From NCBI GenBank assembly GCA_963541805.1, contig CAUTVF010000031.1:1-10313 (forward strand): a stretch of DNA of 10,313 bases, given 5' to 3'. The DNA is from CAUTVF01 sp963541805 (GTDB lineage Bacteria; Pseudomonadota; Alphaproteobacteria; Rs-D84; CASDRH01). The notes under the pieces were generated by a model, which saw only the letters and a program-made list of their open reading frames with translations, was not told the origin of the DNA and ran no database searches. How positions within the stretch are numbered: position 1 is the first letter of the stretch; each line of letters opens with the position of its first letter. Shown here piece after piece: positions 1-5,370 of the stretch. A program made the translations under genes and the position numbers.

Positions 1-422
1 ACATGAATTTGTATTTAGAAAATTTAGATTATCATGATGATATTGCCAATTCTGTTTATGATGCTGCTGCAAGTGTTGCAGATAGTATCGGGGCAAAAGC
101 GATTGTTTGTGTAACTGAAAGTGGAGAGTCTGCAATTCGTTTAAGTCATTTAAAACCTAATGCTCCGATTGTTGCAGTTGTGACAAATCATCATACTGCT
201 TGTAAAGTGGATTTCTGTGCTGGTGTTTTGCAAGTTGTAACAGAAAAATCTTATGATAAACAAGAAGATTTGGAAAAGCATATTTCAGAAGTATTAAAGT
301 TTGAAAAACTTGCAGAACCTGGTGATAATGTTGTTGTTGTATTTGGGCATGATACTAAAGAAGCGAAAGTATTATTCAAAAAAGGCGCAACTAATATTAT
401 GGCAGTTGCTAAAGTTTTTTAG
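1..422 (+). CDS. pyk: Pyruvate kinase, C-terminal domain (5' end outside window)
   Basis: This is the last ~139 residues of pyruvate kinase, which makes pyruvate and ATP from phosphoenolpyruvate and ADP in the last step of glycolysis. The frame is open to the left edge, and the Met at base 3 is most likely internal, because the visible part matches only the C-terminal alpha/beta (allosteric) domain. Seen: KAIVCVTESGESAIRLSHLK followed by PNAPIVAVV, the family's strand/helix with its SG.(T/S)A phosphate-loop pattern, then GDNVVVVFGHD and a final strand NIMAVAKV. The domain ends in the usual place, so the 3' end is intact. The catalytic barrel lies upstream of the window. An intrinsic terminator follows 28 bases after the stop, so this closes a transcription unit. 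The family call is firm; the isozyme cannot be told from this piece. Confidence 0.88.
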   Translation, partial: MNLYLENLDYHDDIANSVYDAAASVADSIGAKAIVCVTESGESAIRLSHLKPNAPIVAVVTNHHTACKVDFCAGVLQVVTEKSYDKQEDLEKHISEVLKFEKLAEPGDNVVVVFGHDTKEAKVLFKKGATNIMAVAKVF

Positions 423-450
423 TAGTTTACGATTGTATCTATTGTTTTAT

Positions 451-476
451 AATCCCCATTATGGGGATTTTTTTAT
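451..476 (+). terminator. Intrinsic terminator after pyk
   Basis: AATCCCC at 451-457 pairs with GGGGATT at 463-469 across a 5-base loop and runs directly into a T tract (470-474, TTTTT, then ATC). It sits 28 bases after the pyk stop, in the right orientation. Confidence 0.85.
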
Positions 477-633
477 CTTTGATTTAAATTAAAAATGTTT
501 TGGAATTAGTAGAAATTATAGAATCTTATTAATATAGATATTTATTATTGTTTAACAAAATTGGTTTGTCCATTTACAACGATAATTTATCGAAATAAAT
601 ATAGTTTTAAATATTATATATCTTTAATAAGGG

Positions 634-710
634 CGGTTTGATGGATAAACTTTGGAGGAAGAAACCATCAAACCGATAATGAGGCGAAATAAATTATTAT
701 TTCGCCATTT
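634..710. other. Two adjacent strong hairpins in the pyk / secreted-protein gap; possible small RNA or bidirectional terminator
   Basis: The gap 423-718 has no credible gene. After the pyk terminator it is mostly AT-rich filler until two perfect inverted repeats. The first is an 11-bp stem (CGGTTTGATGG at 634-644, CCATCAAACCG at 665-675) with a 20-base purine-rich loop containing GGAGGAAG. The second is a 10-bp stem (GGCGAAATAA at 683-692, TTATTTCGCC at 697-706) with a 4-base loop, followed on the + strand by a T-rich stretch (708-719). The second could terminate + transcripts or act as the 3' hairpin of the minus-strand gene ending at 719, though there is no clean T tract on the minus side. 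Read on the minus strand, the first loop carries CUUCCUCC, complementary to Shine-Dalgarno sequences. No convincing promoter was found, so whether this is a separate RNA is open. Confidence 0.5.
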
Positions 711-718
711 ATTTGTTG

Positions 719-2635
719 TTATTGGAATGTAATAAAATTTGGATCGTATAATTTCCTTAAAGATACATTTTTGTCGACAGTAGCACTTTCACATGTCCAT
801 ACTGAATATTCATATGATATATTTTTGGTTGCATCTTTTAATTTATGGCTGGTATCTTTAACGCATACATCATTCCATTTTCCATACATCACGGCATTAT
901 CCCAAAGATTTCTGTTATTATTCCAGTCTAATTCTCCTGTATTTGAATTTACCTTCAATCCTTGCCCTTGATTGTACCAAAGCCACCTCATGAAATCGTC
1001 ACGATACCAATGAGTCATGTCCTCATACAGTGTTCTTGTGGCTCTACGGCATTCACTGCCTCTACCATCGTCCCATGGAATGACCCAGGCACAATTATGC
1101 CATGTTAGACAAAACCATCCACAACCGATAAAACCTCCCATACACTTGTCATACAACTCATGACAGTGTAGGTCATCACAAACATGAACATATCTTGAAT
1201 TTTCCCAACATTCAGTTCCTTTTAATGTGCCAGTATCACATGTGTACCATACAAATTCTTTGGTGGATACAGAAGAAACCCCAATATTATCAGAAATAGA
1301 AGGATTATTTCCTGAAAATTTGATGTTGCTTGTAGATTTACAATAAACTTTAAAATCAAGATCGCTTACATTGTTCACTTTGCCCCTTAATAATTTTAAT
1401 TTGTCATAACTTAATATCCATTTTTTACAATAATTAAAAGATTCATTTTCATGTGCTATAATTTTTTTACGTGATGAACAAGATGCAATTTTTTTGATAA
1501 CAGAATCATCAGTAATGTACCCAACACGATTTTCTTCTTCAAATTTTTCTAATCTTAACTCAAAATCTGCTTTTCTCTTTTTTTCTGCTTCTTTTAACCT
1601 TTCCCTTTCATCTTGTGTCTTTTTTGCTTCCTCTATCATTTGTTTATGTTTCTGTTTTTCTTTAATTAAATTTTCAATCGATTCTTTTACCTGTCTTAAT
1701 CGTTCTTCTTTTAATTTCAATCTATTAGTTTTTGAAGTTTCTTTTGATGTTTTTAAAAAATTTTCTAATTTATCTTTGTTTGCTTTAATAATATTTTCCT
1801 TAATACTGCTGTAATTCATATCAGGATTATTTTTTTTAACATCCTCAAGCTCTTCAGTTATATTTTTGCGAAATTCTTCATTAGAGGAATTGCTTAAACC
1901 TATTGTATTATTATTTGCTTCTCTGTTTTCTTTATCCTTCTTTAGGTTATTTTCATATTGTTTAATAAGCTCTTGTTTTTCTTCATTATTGAGTTCGGCT
2001 TTATTAATTTCGTTAATCATGTCTGTATGTTCTTTTTCAGTTTCATCTTCAAATATTTTATCTTCATCTTCCTTAAATTTATTAAATTCTGTTTTTCTAG
2101 TTTCTGTTATTACCGCGACCAAATCATTGATAAGTTTGCCTTCGATAAGTTTTTCAACATTTTCAACTTTGTTGTTGATATCGGTTTTTTTGGAAGTAAG
2201 GAGGGAGTTAAAATGAGAATTAACAGAGTTAATTTCTTCATTAATGATTGTCTGAATTTCAGGATCTCTTTTATCAGGATCTAGTTTTGATATACGAGAT
2301 TTATATTTATTCTTTCTTGTATCAGTATCAGATGTAGGCATATGAGAAGATAAATCATTTGAAAAAGATGAGGATAATTGATTTATAGCTTCTTTTCCTT
2401 CAACTGTTTCATCTAGATTTCTGTTATTTTTAAAAGCAGTATTAAGATCTGTTTTGTATTGATTTAAGGTAGAATTGAATAATTCATTTGCTTTTTCATC
2501 AATTTTGATCCACATGTCAGATATTAGAGTATCGGTATTATCTGGTTTTTCTTCTGAAAGAAGAGGGGATGAGTAAAAAAAGGAAGATAAAATAAAAAAA
2601 GATAGGAATATAGACAGAAGTCTTTTAGTGTTCAT
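719..2635 (-). CDS. Exported protein with charged helical region and Cys/Trp-rich C-terminal domain, family not recognised
   Basis: I do not recognise this 638-residue protein. A signal peptide is clear: KR at 4-5, a hydrophobic run 6-26, probable cleavage near residue 27. Residues 28-375 are hydrophilic, rich in K/E/N/D and predicted helical, with a likely coiled coil at about 300-370 (heptad-like KLKEERLRQVKESIENL, then many K/E pairs). Residues 380-638 differ: 14 cysteines (385, 403, 432, 466, 476, 486, 491, 498, 505, 509, 515, 529, 591, 615) and 13 of the protein's 14 tryptophans; the earlier part has no Cys and one Trp. An even Cys count in an exported protein suggests disulfides; CDDLHCHE (486-493) could bind metal. 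GC rises from about 20-33% in sampled N-terminal coding stretches to about 45-52% in the Cys-rich part. Start chosen for GGAG 7 bases upstream. A secreted or periplasmic role, perhaps adhesin or effector-like, is inference only. Confidence 0.75.
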   Translation of the reverse strand: MNTKRLLSIFLSFFILSSFFYSSPLLSEEKPDNTDTLISDMWIKIDEKANELFNSTLNQYKTDLNTAFKNNRNLDETVEGKEAINQLSSSFSNDLSSHMPTSDTDTRKNKYKSRISKLDPDKRDPEIQTIINEEINSVNSHFNSLLTSKKTDINNKVENVEKLIEGKLINDLVAVITETRKTEFNKFKEDEDKIFEDETEKEHTDMINEINKAELNNEEKQELIKQYENNLKKDKENREANNNTIGLSNSSNEEFRKNITEELEDVKKNNPDMNYSSIKENIIKANKDKLENFLKTSKETSKTNRLKLKEERLRQVKESIENLIKEKQKHKQMIEEAKKTQDERERLKEAEKKRKADFELRLEKFEEENRVGYITDDSVIKKIASCSSRKKIIAHENESFNYCKKWILSYDKLKLLRGKVNNVSDLDFKVYCKSTSNIKFSGNNPSISDNIGVSSVSTKEFVWYTCDTGTLKGTECWENSRYVHVCDDLHCHELYDKCMGGFIGCGWFCLTWHNCAWVIPWDDGRGSECRRATRTLYEDMTHWYRDDFMRWLWYNQGQGLKVNSNTGELDWNNNRNLWDNAVMYGKWNDVCVKDTSHKLKDATKNISYEYSVWTCESATVDKNVSLRKLYDPNFITFQ

Positions 2636-2692
2636 AGCATTTCTCCAAGTTAATCATTAACAAACCTGTCAACCGCAACATTAACAGATTTT

Positions 2693-2721
2693 AAAAACCA
2701 TTTGCTTATTACACAAATGGT
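2693..2721 (-). terminator. Intrinsic terminator in the leader of the secreted-protein gene
   Basis: On the minus strand ACCATTTG (2721-2714) pairs with CAAATGGT (2704-2697) around a 9-base loop, followed by a short U tract. It lies 58 bases before the start codon of the 638-residue protein, so readthrough would be needed to express that gene from the promoter at 2963-2990. Confidence 0.6.
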
Positions 2722-2822
2722 CGGAGAGTTCAAAAATCACGCTAAAGATAATGATCCCATGGCTTTTAATTCGATTACCGAACCTATTGTATCACCACAG
2801 CTCCCCGACCTCAGTCGAGGAG
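2719..2822 (-). promoter_or_regulatory. Structured GC-rich leader block with competing helices (possible attenuator 2)
   Basis: This stretch is clearly more GC-rich than its surroundings, which in an AT-rich genome suggests a structured RNA. On the minus strand a local hairpin can form between 2814-2822 and 2801-2809 (CTCC-CGAC / GTCG-GGAG with one mismatch and a TGAG loop). The second arm of that hairpin (2801-2810) can instead pair over about 70 bases with 2719-2728 (9 of 10 pairs, GGTCGGGGAG with CTCTCCGACC). The distal arm shares three bases, 2719-2721, with the terminator stem at 2697-2721, so the long-range helix and the full terminator are mutually exclusive. I matched no known riboswitch. 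It could also be the body of an independent small RNA. Confidence 0.45.
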
Positions 2823-2854
2823 AATAATTATTACTGTTTTTGTTCTACAAAAAT

Positions 2855-2883
2855 AAAAAAAAACAGCAACTGACGATGCTATT
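2855..2883 (-). terminator. Intrinsic terminator about 75-100 nt after the leftward promoter
   Basis: On the minus strand AATAGCA (2883-2877) pairs with TGCTGTT (2868-2862; one G-U) around an 8-base loop and is followed by a run of U (the stem end plus 2861-2855), a textbook intrinsic terminator. The stem can be extended by pairing upstream purines with the U tract. Confidence 0.72.
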
Positions 2884-2957
2884 CTTCACCGTCTTTAGCA
2901 CAGGATTTTGAAGTCCCCGCATCCATCGGATGCTAAATACAAATATCTGTATCTTGT
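2855..2957 (-). ncRNA. Putative ~100-nt structured leader or small RNA (possible attenuator 1)
   Basis: A good promoter (2963-2990) predicts a start near 2957 and a strong terminator ends near 2855, bounding a ~103-nt transcript. Its fold is notable: a 5' hairpin (ATACA/TGTAT, 2952-2937), then four arms in order: arm 1 TTTAGCA (2937-2931), arm 2 TGCTAAA (2900-2894), arm 3 AATAGCA (2883-2877), arm 4 TGCTGTT (2868-2862). Arms 1:2 and 3:4 pair, 3:4 being the terminator; arm 2 can alternatively pair with arm 3 (5 bp TGCTA/TAGCA), which would dissolve the terminator. That is attenuator geometry. A 15-codon ORF (2926-2879) runs through arm 2 into arm 3 but has no visible ribosome binding site. It may be a free small RNA or the 5' leader of the gene at 2635. 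No known RNA family was recognised. Confidence 0.5.
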
Positions 2958-2962
2958 GGCGC

Positions 2963-2990
2963 AGTATATATCTTATTTCATAATATGCAA
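2963..2990 (-). promoter_or_regulatory. Sigma70-type promoter, leftward
   Basis: On the minus strand the -35 is TTGCAT (2990-2985) and the -10 is TATACT (2968-2963), with a 16-base spacer. Predicted start is near 2957. It is back to back with the rightward promoter: the two -35 boxes are 14 bases apart. Confidence 0.7.
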
Positions 2991-3004
2991 ATTGTTTTTA
3001 TTCA

Positions 3005-3033
3005 TTGCTTTTTGATTTTTGTTTATCTATAAT
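3005..3033 (+). promoter_or_regulatory. Sigma70-type promoter for the lipoprotein-pal unit
   Basis: TTGCTT (3005-3010), a 17-base spacer, then a perfect TATAAT (3028-3033). Predicted start near 3040, giving a ~37-nt leader before the lipoprotein ATG at 3077. It diverges from the promoter at 2963-2990. Confidence 0.8.
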
Positions 3034-3076
3034 CCCCACATTGATTTAAATTTGTCTTCATGAAAGGAAATATGAA

Positions 3077-3229
3077 ATGAAAAATTTATTAAATGTTTTG
3101 GCAGTTGCTTTGGTTGCTGTTTCTGTTGTTGCTTGTTCTTCAAAGAAAGCTGACGATTCATCTATGACTAAAAATGATTCTTCAATGGAAAAAAGCGAAC
3201 AAATGAAACCTGCTATGTCAATGAAATAG
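3077..3229 (+). CDS. Small lipoprotein with a Pal-like N-terminus and Met-rich tail
   Basis: A 50-residue ORF with a lipoprotein signal: hydrophobic run 4-19 and lipobox VVAC with the lipid Cys at position 20. The mature part is only 31 residues, hydrophilic, with five Met in its last 21 residues. It starts at the second of two nearby ATGs: the one at 3072 hits TGA after two codons, while 3077 has AAAGGAAA upstream at a good distance. The N-terminal 29 residues align without gaps to those of Pal: the lipid Cys is at position 20 in both, the mature starts are CSSKKADDSS here and CSEKKADTSS in Pal, and 17 of 29 residues are identical. It lies 21 bases before pal with no terminator between, so the two are likely co-transcribed. 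Function unknown; it would sit lipid-anchored in the envelope. A relic of a pal duplication is possible. Confidence 0.72.
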   Translation: MKNLLNVLAVALVAVSVVACSSKKADDSSMTKNDSSMEKSEQMKPAMSMK

Positions 3230-3250
3230 TATTGCTTATAGGTGTGTGTA

Positions 3251-3754
3251 ATGAAAAAAGTTTTAAATTTATTTGTTGTTGCAGTTTTATCAGTTGTAGT
3301 TGTTGGATGTTCTGAAAAAAAAGCAGATACGTCTTCTGACTATGCTGAGTATGTTGCTAATTTGAAATTGCCTGCTCCTGTCGCTGGAATTAAAGAGGGT
3401 AGTCAAGCTGATTTGATTGCACGTGCGGGTAATATGGTTAATTTTGAATGGGATAGATATGATTTGACCCCTGACGCTGTAAAGACTTTAAAATTACAAT
3501 CTTTGTGGTTGAATGCTTATCCTGATGTTAAGATAGTTATTGAAGGGCATTGTGATGAACGTGGTACTAAAAAGTATAACTATGCATTAGGTGAAAGACG
3601 TGCAAATTCTGCAAAAGCATATTTGATTTCCCAGGGTGTTGCCGTTAAAAGGATGCAGACAGTATCATACGGCAAGGATAGACCTTTGGATCCTGCATCA
3701 AATGAGGCAGCATGGGCAAAAAATAGACGTGCGGTTTCTGTAGTTACGAAATAG
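3251..3754 (+). CDS. pal: Peptidoglycan-associated lipoprotein Pal
   Basis: Pal is the outer-membrane lipoprotein of the Tol-Pal system; it binds peptidoglycan (diaminopimelate) and TolB and helps draw in the outer membrane at division. This 167-residue protein has a lipobox VVGC with Cys20, a short linker, and an OmpA-like C-terminal domain (about 60-165). Hallmarks seen: VNFEWDRYDLTPDA, IVIEGHCDERGT (97-106, with the binding Asp and Arg), YNYALGERRA and NEAAWAKNRRAV. An upstream in-frame GTG at 3242 exists, but ATG at 3251 is preferred: AGG lies 8 bases before it and the signal peptide then starts MKK as expected. It is co-transcribed with the small lipoprotein and ends at a strong terminator. 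tolB is about 2 kb away on the other strand and tolQRA are not in the window. Confidence 0.95.
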   Translation: MKKVLNLFVVAVLSVVVVGCSEKKADTSSDYAEYVANLKLPAPVAGIKEGSQADLIARAGNMVNFEWDRYDLTPDAVKTLKLQSLWLNAYPDVKIVIEGHCDERGTKKYNYALGERRANSAKAYLISQGVAVKRMQTVSYGKDRPLDPASNEAAWAKNRRAVSVVTK

Positions 3755-3778
3755 TTTAAAGATTTTTTCTTTGATTGT

Positions 3779-3808
3779 AGCATCGCTTTGCGATGCTTTT
3801 ATTTTATT
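3779..3808 (+). terminator. Intrinsic terminator after pal
   Basis: A perfect 8-bp stem, AGCATCGC (3779-3786) with GCGATGCT (3790-3797), a TTT loop, then TTTATTTTATT. It starts 25 bases after the pal stop and separates pal from the next unit. Confidence 0.92.
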
Positions 3809-3835
3809 GAATCTTTTTAAGATATATTTTATATT
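3807..3835 (+). promoter_or_regulatory. Sigma70-type promoter for the coiled-coil protein / uracil-DNA glycosylase unit
   Basis: TTGAAT (3807-3812), a 17-base spacer, then TATATT (3830-3835); predicted start near 3842. A transcript starting there would make the upstream GTG at 3842 leaderless, which supports ATG at 3866 as the real start. Confidence 0.6.
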
Positions 3836-3865
3836 CCTGGGGTGAGGTTTGTGGGGGTTAAAATA

Positions 3866-4519
3866 ATGAAAAAATTCAGCTTTATATTTTATATTCTTGT
3901 AATATGTTGGTATTTTGGTGATGCCTTTGCACAATCATATCCTCCAGTGACACCTCCATCCGTTAAGTCGCGTGGTTCTATTTTTGTTGATAATGAAGAA
4001 CCAAGGGATAATAGAAGTGATCTTTTAAAAAAAGTTAATACATTGGAAGCAAATATTAATAATTTTGTGCCGATGCTTATGAAGAATTCTTCTGATATTA
4101 ATAAAATGCGTGATAATGCGGATTCTCTGATTATTGATCTAAAACAACAATTAAATGATTTAAAACACTCTGTGAAAGTTTATGATTTACGGTTGTTGGA
4201 TGTTATGGAACGTTTAGATAAATTAGAAAATAAAAAAGATATGAAATCATCTGTTGAGTATGTAAAAAATCCTTTAGACCTTGAATTAAATAAAAAAGAT
4301 GATAATGATAAGAATAAAAATACTAAAACTTCTAAGGATGTTAAAAATGGTTCAGTGGGACAGGTGGCTAATCCAGATATTAAAAATAATCAACAGAAAA
4401 CAAATCAAACACAGAATTCCATCCGATCTGGGACAAATATAAATATTCCAAATTTGCAGGAGCAACCAACGTATCATGATCCGTTGGCAAGGAATCAAAT
4501 TCATATACCAAACTTATGA
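3866..4519 (+). CDS. Secreted coiled-coil protein, family not recognised (CpoB-like position)
   Basis: A 217-residue exported protein. Residues 1-22 are a signal peptide (KK, hydrophobic core, cleavage after AFA). A Pro-rich stretch (25-35) precedes a coiled coil at about 51-123 (LLKKVNTLEANINNF to VMERLDKLENKK), then a low-complexity K/N/D/Q tail. Two copies of a short motif, NIPNL (193-197) and HIPNL (213-217), mark the C-terminus. It lies directly after pal, where many Proteobacteria carry cpoB (ybgF), whose product also starts with a signal peptide and coiled coil. However, the TPR repeats of CpoB are absent, so homology is not claimed. ATG 3866 was chosen over an upstream GTG (3842) because a GGGGG run lies 8 bases before it and the signal peptide is then of normal length. 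The stop overlaps the next start (ATGA), implying translational coupling to the uracil-DNA glycosylase. Confidence 0.75.
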   Translation: MKKFSFIFYILVICWYFGDAFAQSYPPVTPPSVKSRGSIFVDNEEPRDNRSDLLKKVNTLEANINNFVPMLMKNSSDINKMRDNADSLIIDLKQQLNDLKHSVKVYDLRLLDVMERLDKLENKKDMKSSVEYVKNPLDLELNKKDDNDKNKNTKTSKDVKNGSVGQVANPDIKNNQQKTNQTQNSIRSGTNINIPNLQEQPTYHDPLARNQIHIPNL

Positions 4520-5370
4520 AAGTTGATAGAATAGAAGACATTTATTTTTTTTTAAAATCATATCAATTATCTGGTATTGATATTGTTTGTAGAAATTCAC
4601 CAAATAATTTTTATTCTGTTTCAAAAAATTTAACAGCAAAAGATATTACCGATCATCGTGATAGGTTAAACAATATAGGTGTAATAAAGAATAGTGAAGA
4701 AAATTTATATGCAACAAATTTAGCATTTAAGAGTGCAGAAGATATTGCAGCCACGTCGAACAGTTTAGAGATTTTAAGAGAGAAAGTTTTGAACTCTTCT
4801 TTTTGCCAGTTAAAAAAATATGCAATGAATACTGTTTTTGGCTGTGGAGTTGAAAAAAATCCAGATGTTATGATAATTGGGGAAGCACCTGGAGCAGACG
4901 AAGACAAACAAGGCCTTCCATTTGTTGGAGTAAGTGGACAGTTATTAGATAAAATTTTTTTAACAATTGGGATATCTCGTGATAAGAATGCTTACATAAG
5001 TAATATTTTAAAATGGCGTCCTCCTGGGAACAGAACCCCGACTCCAGAGGAATGTTTTATTTGTATGCCCATAATTAAAAGACAAATTGAATTTGTTAAT
5101 CCAAAAATAATAGTACTTGCCGGAGGTGTCGCGACAAAAGCATTATTGAATAATTCTGATGGAATTACAAAAGTTCGTGGAAATATTTTTGATTATGATT
5201 GTTGCGGAAGAACCATAAAAACGATACCGATATTTCATCCATCTTATTTGTTGCGTAATCCTATCAGTAAAAAACTAGCTTATATTGATATTTTGACAGT
5301 AAAGGAATTGTTACAATCTCAATTGAATTATGGTAGTAAAGATGACCACGTTGGATCTGATCCATCGTGA
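4516..5370 (+). CDS. Uracil-DNA glycosylase, family 4 (UdgA-like)
   Basis: Removes uracil from DNA as the first step of base-excision repair in the cytoplasm. The 284-residue protein has an N-terminal extension (about 1-90), then the family-4 domain: motif A GEAPGADEDKQGLPFVG (122-138) with GQLLD following, NILKWRPPGNRTPTPEE (163-179), and motif B HPSYLL (241-246). The [4Fe-4S] cluster of the prototype uses four Cys. Here Cys97 and Cys183 fall at two of those places, while the first Cys of the usual CxxC and the Cys of KCRPPGNR (here Trp168) are missing; as I recall, alphaproteobacterial members show the same W variant, so the cluster may be absent or altered. The start overlaps the stop of the upstream gene. 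The last 43 bases overlap the 3' end of tolB on the opposite strand, so each transcript reads into the other gene. Confidence 0.9.
   Translation: MKVDRIEDIYFFLKSYQLSGIDIVCRNSPNNFYSVSKNLTAKDITDHRDRLNNIGVIKNSEENLYATNLAFKSAEDIAATSNSLEILREKVLNSSFCQLKKYAMNTVFGCGVEKNPDVMIIGEAPGADEDKQGLPFVGVSGQLLDKIFLTIGISRDKNAYISNILKWRPPGNRTPTPEECFICMPIIKRQIEFVNPKIIVLAGGVATKALLNNSDGITKVRGNIFDYDCCGRTIKTIPIFHPSYLLRNPISKKLAYIDILTVKELLQSQLNYGSKDDHVGSDPS

Noticed and set aside
301..492. 63-codon + frame overlapping the end of pyk.
   Set aside because: It overlaps a confident gene in another frame, runs through the pyk terminator, and encodes no recognisable protein.
631..680. GGAGGAAG in the 634-675 hairpin as part of a 4.5S/SRP RNA.
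   Set aside because: The surrounding SRP helix-8 sequence and symmetric loops are absent.
1494..2284. Long + strand frames opposite the secreted-protein gene.
   Set aside because: They are reverse-strand shadows of the K/E-rich coding sequence, which gives Ser/Phe/Leu-rich translations with no initiation signals.
2717..2827. A 36-codon ORF on the + strand (MVGEFKNHAKD...), part of a longer stop-free stretch, with an overlapping 30-plus-codon open stretch on the minus strand.
   Set aside because: No ribosome binding site; it overlaps the terminator and competing helices, and the openness on both strands is explained by locally higher GC. No recognised family.
2894..2937. Minus-strand GGGGACTTCAAAATCC looks like the anticodon arm of a selenocysteine tRNA (UCA).
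   Set aside because: There is one extra A in the loop/stem, and no acceptor, D or T arm or long variable arm around it.
2693..2957. Possible permuted (two-piece) tmRNA, 6S RNA, RNase P or SRP RNA in the GC-rich gap.
   Set aside because: No tmRNA tag frame ending in a hydrophobic Ala-Ala, no tRNA-like CCA domain, no RNase P core motifs and no SRP tetraloop motif on either strand. 6S cannot be excluded but nothing specific supports it.
3242..3250. GTG at 3242 as the pal start.
   Set aside because: It would add MCV ahead of a perfect lipoprotein signal, and AGG at 3240-3242 is correctly spaced for ATG at 3251.
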